A stretch of 64,000 bases of DNA from Sinonovacula constricta (lineage: Eukaryota > Mollusca > Bivalvia > Cardiida > Solecurtidae): positions 26,938,694-27,002,693 of the forward strand of contig CM017563.1 of assembly GCA_007844125.1 (NCBI GenBank). Reading direction: 5' to 3'. This document shows, one piece after another, positions 46,960-59,853 of the stretch. Position numbers and translations under genes: made by a program. The notes under the pieces were generated by a model, which ran no database searches, had not been told where the DNA came from, and was given only the letters and a program-made list of their open reading frames with translations. The stretch's first letter is position 1. Every line of letters starts with the position of its first letter.

Positions 46960-47930
46960 GGAGACGGTATTTTTTTGGTAGCATGTCGGACTCTTTCCGA
47001 CGCAGTAAAGGCAGACAGAGGAAATATGACACTATCAAGAGGATCGAACCTTTTTAATACCCATGAAGTAGCTTAGACACTATCTTAGGACTGACTACCT
47101 ATAAGATGTCTCCGTAAGTGGTTAAAAATCCGCAAAAAACAACAACGGATTTTTAGTTGCACATATGCCTCTTTCCGACCTCGACAGGGCTGACACAGAG
47201 AAAGTGTGACACCACTTCTTCATATGCAACTGAAAGAGGATCAAACCAGTTTTCGACTACTGAGGACCCTTTGGCTCTATCTTGGGTCTGACTGCCTGAA
47301 AAATGTCTACGTAAGTCTTAGAAAATCTGCAAAAAAGGGATTTTTGATCTTGGATTCGATTCTTTCCGAGCACGACAGGACCGACATAGAATGAATGTGA
47401 AATCATGGTCTGACTGCCTGAAAAATGTCTCCGAATGTGGTAGAAAAATTGCAAAAAGGGTGATTTTTGATCACGGATAGGACTCGTTCTGACTAAGACA
47501 AACCCGACATAGAGGAAATCTGACACCAATTCTTCATATGCATCTGAAAGAGGATCAAATCACCCTAGGTTTGGGTTCCGTCTTGGGGCTTATTGCCTGA
47601 AAAAAGTCTCAGTAATTGGTAAAAAAGCTGCAAAAAAGCGGATTATTGGTCGCGGATACGACTCTTTCCGACCCCGACAAGGCCGACATAGAGGAAATGT
47701 GACACACCTTCTTTACGTGCAACTGAAGAAGGATCGAACCAGCTTTCAACTCATGAAGAGCTTTCGGCTCTATCTTGGGACTGACTGCCTGAAAATGTCT
47801 CTGTATATCGTCAAAAAAAGGGAGGGGAAAAATCGGATTTTTTGTGTGTCTCGGATAGGCCCCTTTCCGACTCCGACAAGACTGACATAGAGGAAATGTG
47901 ACATCACTGCTACATTTGCTTCCGAAGAAT
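46960..47930. repeat. ~170-200-bp tandem repeat, about 6 diverged copies (block A)
   Basis: Repeated landmarks are tccgac...cgacatagaggaaatgtgac, then gaaagaggatcaaacc, ggctctatcttgggactgac, tgcctgaaaaatgtct and aaaatctgcaaaaaagggat. Copies start near 47000, 47180, 47350, 47480, 47660 and 47860, with unequal spacing from internal deletions. Confidence 0.85.
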
Positions 47931-47934
47931 AAAG

Positions 47935-48838
47935 ACACTTTGTAAAGACCATTACATCTCATGTAGAATAAAATCATCTAATGTAGAATAAAGACAGTTT
48001 GTAAGCACCAGCATATCTTATGTAGAATAAAGACACTTTGTAAAGACCATCACACCTCATGTAGAAGAAAGGCGGGTTGTAAGGAGCAGCATAGCTAATA
48101 CAGAATAAAGGCAATTTGTAAGGACAATCTCATCTAGTCCAGAATACAGTCAGCTTGTTGGAACCCGCACATGTAATTCAGAATACAGTCTGTTGAAAAT
48201 ACGAACATATCTAATGTAGAATAAAGTCGGTTTGTAAGGACCATTACATCTAATGTAGAATAAAGTCAGTTTGTAAGGACCATTACATCTAATGCAGAAT
48301 AAAGTCAGTTTGCAAGGACCATTACATCTAATGTAGAATAAAGTCAGTTTGTAAGGACCATTACATCTAATGTAGAATAATGTCAGTTTGTAAGGACCAT
48401 TACATCTAATGTAGAATAAAGTCAGTTTGTAAGGACCATTACATCTAATGTAGAATAAAGTCAGTTTGTAAGGACCATTACATCTAATGTAAAATAAAGT
48501 CAGTTTGTAAGGACCATTACATCTAATGTAAAATAAAGTCAGTTTGTAAGGACCATTACATCTAATGTAAAATAAAGTCAGTTTGTAGGGACCATTACAT
48601 CTAATGTAAAATAAAGTCAGTTTGTAAGGACCATTACATCTTATGTAGAAAAAAGACAGTTTGCAAGGACCGGCACATCTTATATAGAATGAGGTCAGTT
48701 TGTAAGGACCAGCACATCTAATGTAGAATAAGCTCAGATTGTAAGGACCAGCACATCTAATGTAGAATAAGGTCAGTTTGTAAGGACGATCACACTTATT
48801 ACAGAATTAAATCCGTTTGTAAAGACCATCAAATTTAA
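47935..48838. repeat. 39-bp satellite, block A
   Basis: The unit is taaggaccattacatctaat, gtagaataaagtcagtttg (39 bp). The first units are diverged and the middle ones nearly identical. The array breaks off inside a unit at 'catcaaatttaata', the same position as a diverged unit at the end of block B (about 55970). Confidence 0.95.
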
Positions 48839-48852
48839 TATATATATATATA
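48836..48852. repeat. TA dinucleotide run
   Basis: Alternating TA at the exact edge of the 39-bp block A. It may be the simple-repeat tail of the adjacent - strand LINE. Confidence 0.7.
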
Positions 48853-49568
48853 TACCTTTATTTCCTCCTTTAACAGAAGATTGCATTACAATACATAATA
48901 TATATAAACATATACAAATAGAATTACAACATGAGCTATTAAGAATCAAACACATGTCGCATCTATGATGAGGAATAGGCGTACAAAAACATCAACACTA
49001 GAGAATGAATAACACGTGAACACTGGAAAGGATCAAAACGCAACATTCATGCGCACATAGACACACACAGATACAAACAGACACGCACACGCGCGTCACA
49101 CACACGCGCGTCACACACACGCGCCTATTTGCGCGTGCACCCGCACGCACACGCATACACATGCACAAGACACGCCCACATGTGTGTCAGAAAGAAAAAA
49201 AAGACGGAAAAAGCATACATGTAATTGAAAAGAACCAGTACAGTTATTTTACGTTTGTAGCTTTCACTTACTTAGAGCTTGTAGAAACAAGAATTGAAAG
49301 TGAAGTACTCATTAGTTAAATAAACTAAACAAATGACATTTTATGCACTTACGCTTATATGCTCAAACTTGCCGAAACGAAAAACAAGAAGAGCGTTAAT
49401 TAATAAGAGTGCATATGCAGGACAGACGATTTACTTAAATACAATATATTAATAAGAGTGCATATGTAGAAAAGACGATTTATCCTAAATGTGTTAACAA
49501 TATATAAATGACTCATGATGTGGACTAAAAGCGTAGACATCGTTATCCAAATCCAAGATGCGTCTAAC
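48853..49568. other. Probable LINE 3' region with embedded CA/CG microsatellite
   Basis: AT-rich sequence beyond the end of the LINE coding region. At 49060-49165 it holds an alternating purine-pyrimidine tract (CACACG, GCGCGT runs). No gene is recognised. Confidence 0.5.
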
Positions 49569-52500
49569 TTATTTGTAAGATAACCACATGAGATGGACAT
49601 GGCGAAATAGAACATTTATCAAAAAATGATACGGTATGCTTAAACAAGCAGACAGTGTTGGACACTGGCCAGCAAGAAGTGCATTCACTTTTGTTCTCTC
49701 ATCTAAAGAGAGAAAGGTTGACAACACGTGATCTCCGAATTCGCTTTGCAGACAGACCGCCAACTGACGTCGGTGTGTATACAAATGTGGACAGACAGTG
49801 AGAATATGATCAGCAAGATTAGTTTCGTTTAGCTCAACGCCACATCTTCGACATGACCCACCCTGCCAGGATAAATAAGTAACCAGTTTGCAAACTGTTC
49901 TGCAATAAGTAAGTTGGCAAGAATTTCTATAATTATACTGCCAAATCTCGCTTATCTCATACAGTGTATGAATAGATCGGACACGAGCGAATTCCACCGC
50001 ACAATATCTATCTGTCCAGTCAATGATCGCCTTTGAACGGATCTTGAGATAAACGATGCGTTTCCATGTAAACTTTCCCGGAAGATTTCCGTCGCCTAGG
50101 AAATCGTTTAAATAGTTTGTTAAATTATAATACTCAAACAGACCCCACATATCCTTAAAGAAACCAGATATCCTAGAGGGGTTTAACTTGCTATAAGTTA
50201 AACGAAACAGAAACACGTGCCTTACTGCTTTGTTACCCAGCAGGCGACACAGTTGACCAAGAACAATCAGTTTCCGTTGATCAATAAGAGATTTTATAGG
50301 TAAAATATTAAGCATACTAAGTGCTATATCAGTACATGTCCGCCAGCTGAATCCTTGCATAGATTTGACGCACCTACGATGAGCCCTCTCAAGGGAGATT
50401 ATTTCATGGGACGATTAGGTGTAGAGACATCCAGTACCGTAAAGTGCTTTTGGAAGAACTACATGATCATCCATCCTTTTACATGTGATTGGATTTAGTT
50501 GTCTGAGAGATTCATTGTCCAGAGTGCCGAAGAACGTTTTCCGTAATTTTTCGGAAATAAATTTAATCCGTTGGTTTAACTTATAGTCACAGTAGCACAT
50601 AACACCCAGGTGTAAGTAGTTATCGACTTCGGATATTGTGTCATCACCCAGATGCCATGATCTGGCCGAACGGAGGTAAGATATTTTATTTTCATTGAAA
50701 ACCATAACGGCACATTTAGCAGGATTATATTGAAACCTCCACTTGCACGCATAACGGTGACAAGTGTCTAGAAGAGTTTGGAGGCCCCCGCATTGACAGA
50801 GATAACAGAAGCATATCGTCGGCTACGGTTGGTGCACATAGATTGTAACCGTTTATACATAAACCGACCTGTATATTAACAAGTTGTTGTATTAACTCAT
50901 GAAGCACAAGTAGAGAAATGGTGACCAACGCGAGCCTTGACGGGTAGACTGAAGTATCGGGAACCAGTCAGATTTACGTCCCCTGTACAATACACAACTG
51001 GTCATTCCAGTGTGCATATTCACAATCGCATGCCAGAGACGACCTGTTATACCCATAGAACATAGCTTGTAGAAGAGGCCATTATGCCATACCCTATCAA
51101 AAACTTGACGGGCATCCAAATAGCATGCATATAACTTGCTCTTGTTTTCTTTACAATAATGTATACACTCTTGTAACAGAAAACTGGTCATATTACAGCC
51201 CATCCCCTCCTGAAATCCGCCCTGTAGTGGATGAAAAGGGTATTTATATGTTCTTTTAACCGCAATGAAAGCATGCTCTCGTACAGTTTGAGAAGACATG
51301 AAGAAAGAGTGATAGCTCGATAACTATTCGGATCATCTTTACGTTTATTGCCTTCTTTGAATAAGGTAATAATGCAACCTTGTTTTAACTGACTAGGTAC
51401 ATAAGACTGCGACAACATATTATTGAATAATAAAAGTATATATTCGTAGAGTACATGCCCTCCATTAATTATATGCTCATTATAGATGGAGTCTAAACCG
51501 CACATTTTACCTTTATTTAGGCTTTTAATACACCCCATCAATTCCTGGAGTGAAAATGGAGGCTGATCAGGGACCATATTGCTTTCACATTTCAACTGAT
51601 CAACTGTATTATCAACTACTTGACGAAAGCTTGGATCATACAACTCATGATTTGTACCACTATACAAATCAGCGAAATAGGAACCCCACTCTTGAGTAAT
51701 ATCGTTAGCGTCGCGTACTACACGACCATTAAAGTTAAGCTCACATGTACATGATGATGAATTGCCCTTTCTCTTAGCATTAAACAGCTTCCAGAACAAC
51801 CCGCAGTCAATAGGTACAGCGGCCTCAATATCACGATACGGTTGACTCATATAATTACCAGCTACGGTGAGAGCGTCTAAACTTTGCTTTGGCCTCCTTA
51901 TATAATATGAAAGTTTCGTGAGTTCTATCACGTGGTCTACCGGCTGCTAGCCACTCACCGCGCTTCTGACGCATCCACGCATGAAGGCCCTTTAAGGTCT
52001 GGCCCCAATATGGTCTGAGGTATGAGCGATAGAATGAGCGTGGAAGACATGTGTCCGACGCATATTTAATAGATTCGACTATCTCCGTATACAGCCTATC
52101 AATATCATCATGTGATGTTACTTTTAAAGCGCGGCCCTGTCGTGAGTTGAGTCGACACATTAGAATATGTTGAAAATGTAATAACTCTCTCGGCGTTACG
52201 TTAGCCCATTTGATTGATGCAGCACGTGCATGAATCGGGAGATCACGTGTTATCTGTATCAGTAATTTAACCATAACAGGACGATGTGTAGATACATTGA
52301 CACAGTTATCATCAACTATATGACATGATTTAACAAAATCAACACAACTAAACGGTATCACAATGTGGTCAATCAATGATTCGGTGGTGCCATCATAGGA
52401 AACAAATGTAGATTCTGCTCCTGTACATAAAGGCAACGTATCAACAGCAACAAGATGATGATTATGTATCATATCATATAGGTCACTACTTCTCGTAGCC

Positions 52501-53271
52501 TATCATTCGGCTTGATGAATGAACGACCTTGAAGATGACCGTTGAAATCACCCATAACGATAACACGCCCCCTAGTGGAGTATGAGCAAATAATATCCTG
52601 TATATGAGTCAAATGATCCCTATACAATTTAGTACTATAATTAGAACTAGGTGCATATATTTGAAATATATATATTTATAGTCATCAGCCGCAACTTTCA
52701 GTTGTATACCAATTATACGATCGTGATCAACATGTAAAAGACTGATCTGATAATTCAAGCTTGCATGCCAGAGCAGTGCAACACCGCCCTTGGCTCTTCT
52801 TCTTGTAGAACAGTACATATCAGTACACTGACCAACCCCCTTATATGATGGATGAATACTGTTGATAAAATCTACATTTGATTGGGTCAGCCAATGTTCT
52901 GACACACCACAAATACTGATTTTGTGGGTATCTAGCAACTGGCTGAGGTAAAACGCACTTGACATTATGCCTGTTGCGTTCCATGTACATATATTTAACG
53001 ATGACAGCGTTACCATTGTATATATGGTCAAACAAGTATTAAGCAGTTTCATAAAGTTGTTTGCTTACGTGTTAGCTTGTTAAACATCACAGTTATGCCT
53101 GCTCGATTGTTCACGTGACTGTCCACGTGGTAGTCCACCTGACCGTCTACCTCGCGGCGGTCTATTCAACCATGGCCTGCAGGTAACACCCGGTGGGCAA
53201 AATCCGTCGCTAGTAATCAATGTAGAATTATAGTCATCTACGTTTATTTGTATTGTAGCTGTGTCGCGGTA
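49569..53271 (-). pseudogene. Non-LTR retrotransposon (LINE) with endonuclease and RT, broken by frameshifts
   Basis: Read on -, in order: a Gly/Arg-rich tail of an upstream ORF (53271-53080, FCPPGVTCRPW then RGRRSGG); an AP-type endonuclease (LNICTWNATG, GVSEHW near 52970-52880; MGDFNGH near 52555; SLIDHI and STHRPV in 52472-51855); and RT motifs (LFKEGNKRKDDPNSYRAITL; motif A YLDARQVFDRVWH; motif B STRQGS; catalytic VADDMLLL near 50815). Last comes a C-terminal zinc-knuckle-like CRRCGVELNETNLADHILTV with a following Cys, at about 49830. The parts lie in different frames with at least six shifts (near 52600, 52480, 51900, 51240, 50910, 50720-50390), so it is inactive. The clade is not assigned. 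Confidence 0.88.
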
Positions 53272-53338
53272 TTAAGATCTGAATATTCTAATATAATTAA
53301 AATGAGCACCGTTTTGCAATCCAATAGAGTACAAAATG

Positions 53339-53765
53339 TTGTCCGTTCTGACCAAGACAAGCCCGACATAGAGGAAATATGACACCAATTCTTCATATGC
53401 ATCTGAAAGAGGATCAAATCACCCTAGGTTTGGGTTCCGTCTTTGGGCTTATTGCCTGAAAAAAGTCTCAGTAATTGGTAAAAAAGCTGCAAAAAAGCGG
53501 ATTATTGGTCGCGGATACGACTCTTTCCGACCCCGACAAGGCCGACATAGAGGAAATGTGACACACCTTGCAACTGAAGAAGGATCGAACAAGCTTTCAA
53601 CTCATGAAGAGCTTTCGGCTCTATCTTGGGACTGACTGCCTGAAAATGTCTTTGTATATCGTCGAAAAAAAAGGAGAGGAAAATCGTTTTTTTGTGTGTG
53701 TCTCGGATAGGTCCCTTTCCGACTCCGACAAGACTGACATAGAGGAAATGTGACATCACTGCTAC
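53339..53765. repeat. ~200-bp repeat, block B (near-identical to 47485-47935)
   Basis: From 53339 the sequence follows 47485 onward with only scattered differences, including a ~10-bp deletion near 53570. It begins part-way through a unit. This marks a segmental duplication with block A. Confidence 0.92.
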
Positions 53766-56700
53766 ATTTGCTTCCGAAGAATAAAGACACTTCGTAAAGA
53801 CCATTACATCTCATGTAGAACAAAATCATCTAATGTAGAATAAAGACAGTTTGTAAGCACCAGCATATCTTATGTAGAATAAAGACACTTTGTAAAGACC
53901 ATCACATCTCATGTAGAAGAAAGGCGGGTTGTAAGGAGCAGCATAGCTAATACAGAATAAAGGCAATTTGTAAGGACAATCTCATCTAGTCCAGAATACA
54001 GTCAGCTTGTTGGAACCCACACATGTAATTCAGAATACAGTCTGTTGAAAATACGAACATATCTAATGTAGAATAAAGTCAGTTTGTAAGGACCATTACA
54101 TCTAATTTAGAATAAAGTCAGTTTGTAAGGACCATTACATCTAATGCAGAATTATGTCAGTTTGTAAGGACCATTACATCTACTGTAGAATAAAGTCAGT
54201 TTGTAAGGACCATTACATCTAATTTAGAATAAAGTCAGTTTGTAAGGACCATTACATCTAATTTAGAATAAAGTCAGTTTGTAAGGACCAATACATCTAA
54301 TGTAGAATAAAGTCAGTTTGTAAGGACCATTACATCTACTGTAGAATAAAGTCAGTTTGTAAGGACCATTACATCTAATGCATAATAAAGTCAGTTTGCA
54401 AGGACCATTACATCTAATGTAGAATAAAGTCAGTTTGTAAGGACCATTACATCTAATGTAGAATAATGTCAGTTTGTACGGACCAGCACATCTAATGTAG
54501 AATAAAGTCAGTTTGTAAGGACCATCACATCTAATGCAGAATAATGTCAGTTTGTAAGGACCAGCACATCTAATGTAGAATAATGTCAGTTTGTACGGAC
54601 CAGCACATCTAATGTAGAATAAAGTCAGTTTGTAAGGACCATTGCATCAAATGTAAAATAAAGTCAGTTTGAAGGGACCAGCACATCTAATGTAGAATAA
54701 AGTCAGTTTGTGAGGACCAGCACATCTAATGTAGAATAAAGTCAGTTTGCAAGGACCATTACATCTAATGTAGAATAAAATCAGTTTGAAAGGACCAGCA
54801 CATCTAATGTAGGATAAAGTCAGTTTGTAAGGACCATTACATCTAATGTAGAATAAAGTCAGTTTGTAAGGACCATTACATCTAATGTAGAATAAAGTCA
54901 GTTTGTAAGGACCATTACATCTAATGTAAAATAAAGTCAGTTTGAAAGGACCAGCACATCTAATGCAGGATAAAGTCAGTTTGTAAGGACCATTACATCT
55001 AATGTAGAATAAAGTCAGTTTGTAAGGACCAGCACATCTAATGTAGAATAAAGTCAGTTTGTAAGGACCAGCATATCTAATGTAAAATAAAGTCAGTTTG
55101 TGAGGACCATTACATCTAATGTAGAATAAAGTCAGTTTGCAAGGACCATTACATCTAATGTAGAATAAAGTCAGTTTGTGAGGACCATTACATCTAATGT
55201 AGGATAAAGTCAGTTTGTAAGGACCATTACATCTAATGTAGAATAAAGTCAGTTTGTAAGGACCATTACATCTAATGTAGAATAAAGTCAGTTTGTAAGG
55301 ATCATTACATCTAATGTAGAATAAAGTCAGTTTACAGTAAGGACCATTACATCTAATGTAGAATAAAGTCAGTTTGTAAGGATCATTACATCTAATGTAA
55401 AATTAAGTCAGTTTGAAAGGACCGGCACATCTAATGTAAAATAAAGTCAGTATGTAAGGACCATTACATCTAATGCAGAATAAAGTCAGTTTGTAAGGAC
55501 CAATACATCTAATGTAGAATAAAGTCAGTTTGTAAGGACCATTACATCTAATGTAAAATAAAGTCAGTTTGTAAGGACCATTACATCTAATGTAGAATAA
55601 AGTCAGTTTGTAAGGACCATTACATCTAATGTAGAAAAAAGACAGTTTGCAAGGACCGGCACATCTAATGTAAAATAAAGTCAGTTTGTAAGGACCATTA
55701 CATCTAATGTAAAATAAAGTCCGTTTGTACGGACCATTACATCTAATGTAAAAAAAAGTCAGTTTGTAAGGACCATTACATCTAATGTAGAAAAAAGACA
55801 GTTTGCAAGGACCGGCACATCTAATGTACAATAAGCTCAGATTGTAAGGACCAGCACATCTAATGCAGAATAAGCTCAGATTGTAAGGACCAGCACATCT
55901 AATGTAGAATAAGGTCAGTTTGTAAGGACGATCACATTTATTACAGAATTAAATCCGTTTGTTAAGACCATCAAATTTAATACAGAAAGTCAGATTGTAA
56001 GAACAATAATCTAAAGCAGGATAAGGTCAGGCTGTAAGCTCAGTACACGTAAAGCAAAATAATGTCAGTTTGATAGGACCATTACATCTAATGTAGAATA
56101 ATGTCAGTTTGTAAGGACCATTACATCTAGTGCAGAATAAAGTCAGTTTGTAAGGACCATTACATCTAATGTGGAATATTGTCAGTTTGTAAGGACCAGC
56201 GTATCTAATGCAGAATAAAGTCAGTTTGATAGGACCATTACATCTAATGTAGAATAATGTCAGTTTGTAAGGACCATTACATCTAGTGCAAAATAAAGTC
56301 AGTTTGTAAGGACCATTACATCTAATGTAGAATAAAGTCAGTTTGTAAGGACCATTACATCTAATGTAGAATAATGTCAGTTTGTAAGGACCAGCATATC
56401 TAATGCAGAATAAAGTAAGTTTGTAAGGACCATTACATCTAATGCAGAATAATGTCAGTTTGTAAGGAACAGCACATCTAAGGAAGAATAATGTCAGTTT
56501 GTACGGACCAGCATATCTAATGCAGAATAATGTCAGATTGTAAGGACCAGCACATCTAATGAAGAATAATGTCAGTTTGTACGGACCAGCACATCTAATG
56601 AAGAATTATGTCAGTTTGAGAGGACCATTACATCTAATGCAGAATAATGTCAGTTTGTAAGGACCAGCACATCTAATGAAGAATAATGTCAGTTTGTACG

Positions 56701-56995
56701 GACCAGCACATCTAATGCAGAATAAGGTCAGTTTGTGAGGATCATCATACTCAACAAAGAACAAAGCCAGTTGGTAAGGAGCAGCACATTTAATAGCGAA
56801 TATTGTCAGATTGTAAGGACCATCGTATCTAATGTAGAATAAGGACAATTTGTAAGGACAATCATATCTAACGCAGAATAAAGTCAGTTTGTAAGGACCA
56901 GCACTTCTTATGCAGAATAAAGCCTGTTGAAAAGTTACCATCACATCTTATGTAGAATTACGTCAGTTTGTAAGGACGATCACACCTAGTGTAGT
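53766..56995. repeat. 39-bp satellite, block B (about 82 copies)
   Basis: Same unit as block A and, in its first ~300 bp, the same ordered series of diverged units (ctcatgtagaa, ggcgggttgtaaggagcagc, cagcttgttggaaccc). The array then runs much longer, mixing 'ccattacatct', 'ccagcacatct', 'gaagaataatg' and 'gcagaataatg' variants. Thirty-nine is 13 x 3, so - strand frames such as 55403-55831 stay open as 13-residue repeats without being genes. Confidence 0.95.
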
Positions 56996-59460
56996 ATACA
57001 AATACGTTTGTATGGACCATCACACCTAGTGTAGTATACAAATACGTTTGTATGGACGATCACACCTAGTGTAGTATACAAATACGTTTGTATGGACCAT
57101 CACACCTACTGTAGTATACAAATACGCTTGTATGGACCATGATACCTTGTGTAGTATACAAATACGCTTGTATGGACAATCACACCTAGTGTAGTATACA
57201 AATACGTTTGTATGGACCATCACACCTAGTGTTGTATACAAATACGTTTGTATGGACCATCACACCTAGTGTAGTATACAAATACGTTTGTATGGACCAT
57301 CACACCTAGTGTAGTATACAAATACGCTTGTATGGACCATGACACCTAGTGTAGTATACAAATACGCTTGTATGGACAATCACACCTAGTGTAGTATACA
57401 AATACGTTTGTATTGACCATCACGTCTAGTGTAGTATACAAATACGTTTGTATGGACCATCACGTCTAGTGTAGTATACAAATACGTTTGTATGGACCAT
57501 CACGTCTAGTGTAGTATACAAATACGTTTGTATGGACCATCACACCTAGTGTAGTTAACAAATACGTTTGTATGGACCATCACACATAGTGTAGTATACA
57601 AATACGTTTGTATGGACCATCACGTCTAGTGTAGTATACAATTACGTTTGTATGGACCATCACACCTAGTGTAGTATACAAATACGTTTGTATGGACCAT
57701 CACACCTAGTTAGTATACAAATACGTTTGTATGGACCATCACACCTAGTGTAGTATACAAATACGTTTGTATGGACCATCACATCTAGTGTAGTATACAA
57801 ATACGTTTGTATGGACCATCACATATAGTGTAGTATACAAAAACGTTTGTATGGACCATCACACCTAGTGTAGTATACAAATACGTTTCTATGGACCATC
57901 ACACCTAGTGTAGTATACAAATACGCTTGTATGGACCATCACACCTAGTGTAGTATACAAATACGCTTGTATGGACCATTACACCTAGTGTAGTATACAA
58001 ATACGTTTGTATGGACCATCACACCTAGTGTAGTATACAAATACGTTTGTATGGACCATCACACCTTGTGTAGTATACAAATACGTTTGTATGGACCATC
58101 ACACCTAGTGTAGTATACAAATACGTTTGTATGGACCATCACACCTTGTGTAGTATACAAATACGTTTGTATGGACCATCACACCTAATGCAGTATACAA
58201 ATACGTTTGTATGGACCATCACACCTAGTGTAGTATATAAATACGTTTGTATGGAACATCACACCTAGTGTAGTATAAAGTCAGTTCATAAGGACTATCA
58301 AACCTAGTGTAGTATAAAGTCAGTTCATAAGGACTTTTACACCTAGTGTAGTATACAAATACGCTTGTATGGACCATCACACCTAGTGTAGTATACAAAT
58401 ACGCTTGTATGGACCATTACACCTAGTGTAGTATACAAATACGTTTGTATGGACCATCACACCTAGTGTAGTATACAAATACGTTTGTATGGACCATCAC
58501 ACCTTGTGTAGTATACAAATACGTTTGTATGGACCATCACACCTAGTGTAGTATACAAATACGTTTGTATGGACCATCACACCTTGTGTAGTATACAAAT
58601 ACGTTTGTATGGACCATCACACCTAATGCAGTATACAAATACGTTTGTATGGACCATCACACCTAGTGTAGTATATAAATACGTTTGTATGGAACATCAC
58701 ACCTAGTGTAGTATAAAGTCAGTTCATAAGGACCATCACACCTAGTGTAGTATAAAGTCAGTTTATAAGGACCATCAAACCTAGTGTAGTATAAAGTCAG
58801 TTTATAAGGACCATCAAACCTAGTGTAGTATAAAGTCAGTTCATAAGGACTTTTACACCTAGTGTAGTATAAAGTCAGTTTATAAGGACCATCACACCTA
58901 GTGTAGTATAAAGTCAGTTCATAAGGACCATCAAACCTAGTGTAGTATAAAGTCAGTTCATAAGGACTTTTACACCTAGTGTAGTATAAAGTCAGTTTGT
59001 ATGGACCATCACACCTAGTGTAGTATAAAGTCAGTTTATAAGGACCATCAAACCTAGTGTAGTATAAAGTCAGTTCATAAGGACTTTTACACCTAGTGTA
59101 GTATAAAGTCAGTTTGTATGGACCATCACACCTAGTGTAGTATATAAATACGTTTGTATGGACCATCACACCTAGTGTAGTATATAAATACGTTTGTATG
59201 GAACATCACACCTAGTGTAGTATAAAGTCAGTTCATAAGGACCATCACACCTAGTGTAGTATAAAGTCAGTTTATAAGGACCATCACACCTAGTGTAGTA
59301 TAAAGTCAGTTCATAAGGACTTTTACACCTAGTGTAGTATAAAGTCAGTTTATAAGGACCATCACACCTAGTGTAGTATAAAGTCAGTTTATAAGGACCA
59401 TCACACCTAGTGTAGTATAAAGTCAGTTCATAAGGACCATTACACCTAGTGTAGTATATA
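56996..59460. repeat. 40/39-bp satellite, subfamilies with 'cacacctagtgtagtata'
   Basis: From 57001 to about 58270 the unit is 40 bp (tatggaccatcacacctagt, gtagtatacaaatacgtttg). It then alternates with a 39-bp form ending ...gtataaagtcagttcataa. Both derive from the preceding 39-bp satellite. Higher-order copies are visible: a 438-bp shift (57963 vs 58401) and a 200-bp shift (57121 vs 57321). Confidence 0.95.
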
Positions 59461-59464
59461 TAGA

Positions 59465-59605
59465 GAATACCAGTTTAGTGTTGATATAGATAAATGTTAT
59501 CATGCGAGGCTAAGAAAATCAGAATGCACGAGGCTTGCCGAGTGCTTTCTGATTTTCGGGCCGAGCATGATAACATTTATCTATATCAACACTAACCTGG
59601 TATTC
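59465..59605. mobile_element. Foldback hairpin (~59-bp arms, 22-bp loop)
   Basis: Arms 59465-59524 (gaataccagtttagtgttga...) and 59547-59605 (...tcaacactaacctggtattc) are reverse complements with only a few mismatches. The size and structure fit a foldback MITE or the terminal arm of a larger element. Confidence 0.8.
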
Positions 59606-59853
59606 TTTTTATCCCACCATCAACAGCTTTTCAAAGGTAAACATTTAAATTTACCGCTACTGCTCCTCCCTTACATGATCTGACATTCCAATGCAATACA
59701 CGAAATAAAAAAATAAGACAATAAACATGTTATTTCTTTTATTTTATTTTATTTGCGCTTTACATAAGGTTGTAATTTTATTGATAACGATAACTGAAAA
59801 AAATGGTCGGAAAAAAAACCACAACAAAAATCACAACCTCGTGTAAAGTTATA

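Noticed and set aside
47206..47977. Several short overlapping frames in the ~200-bp repeat
   Set aside because: They fall in repeated units on both strands and recur at 53502-53829; no protein family is recognised.
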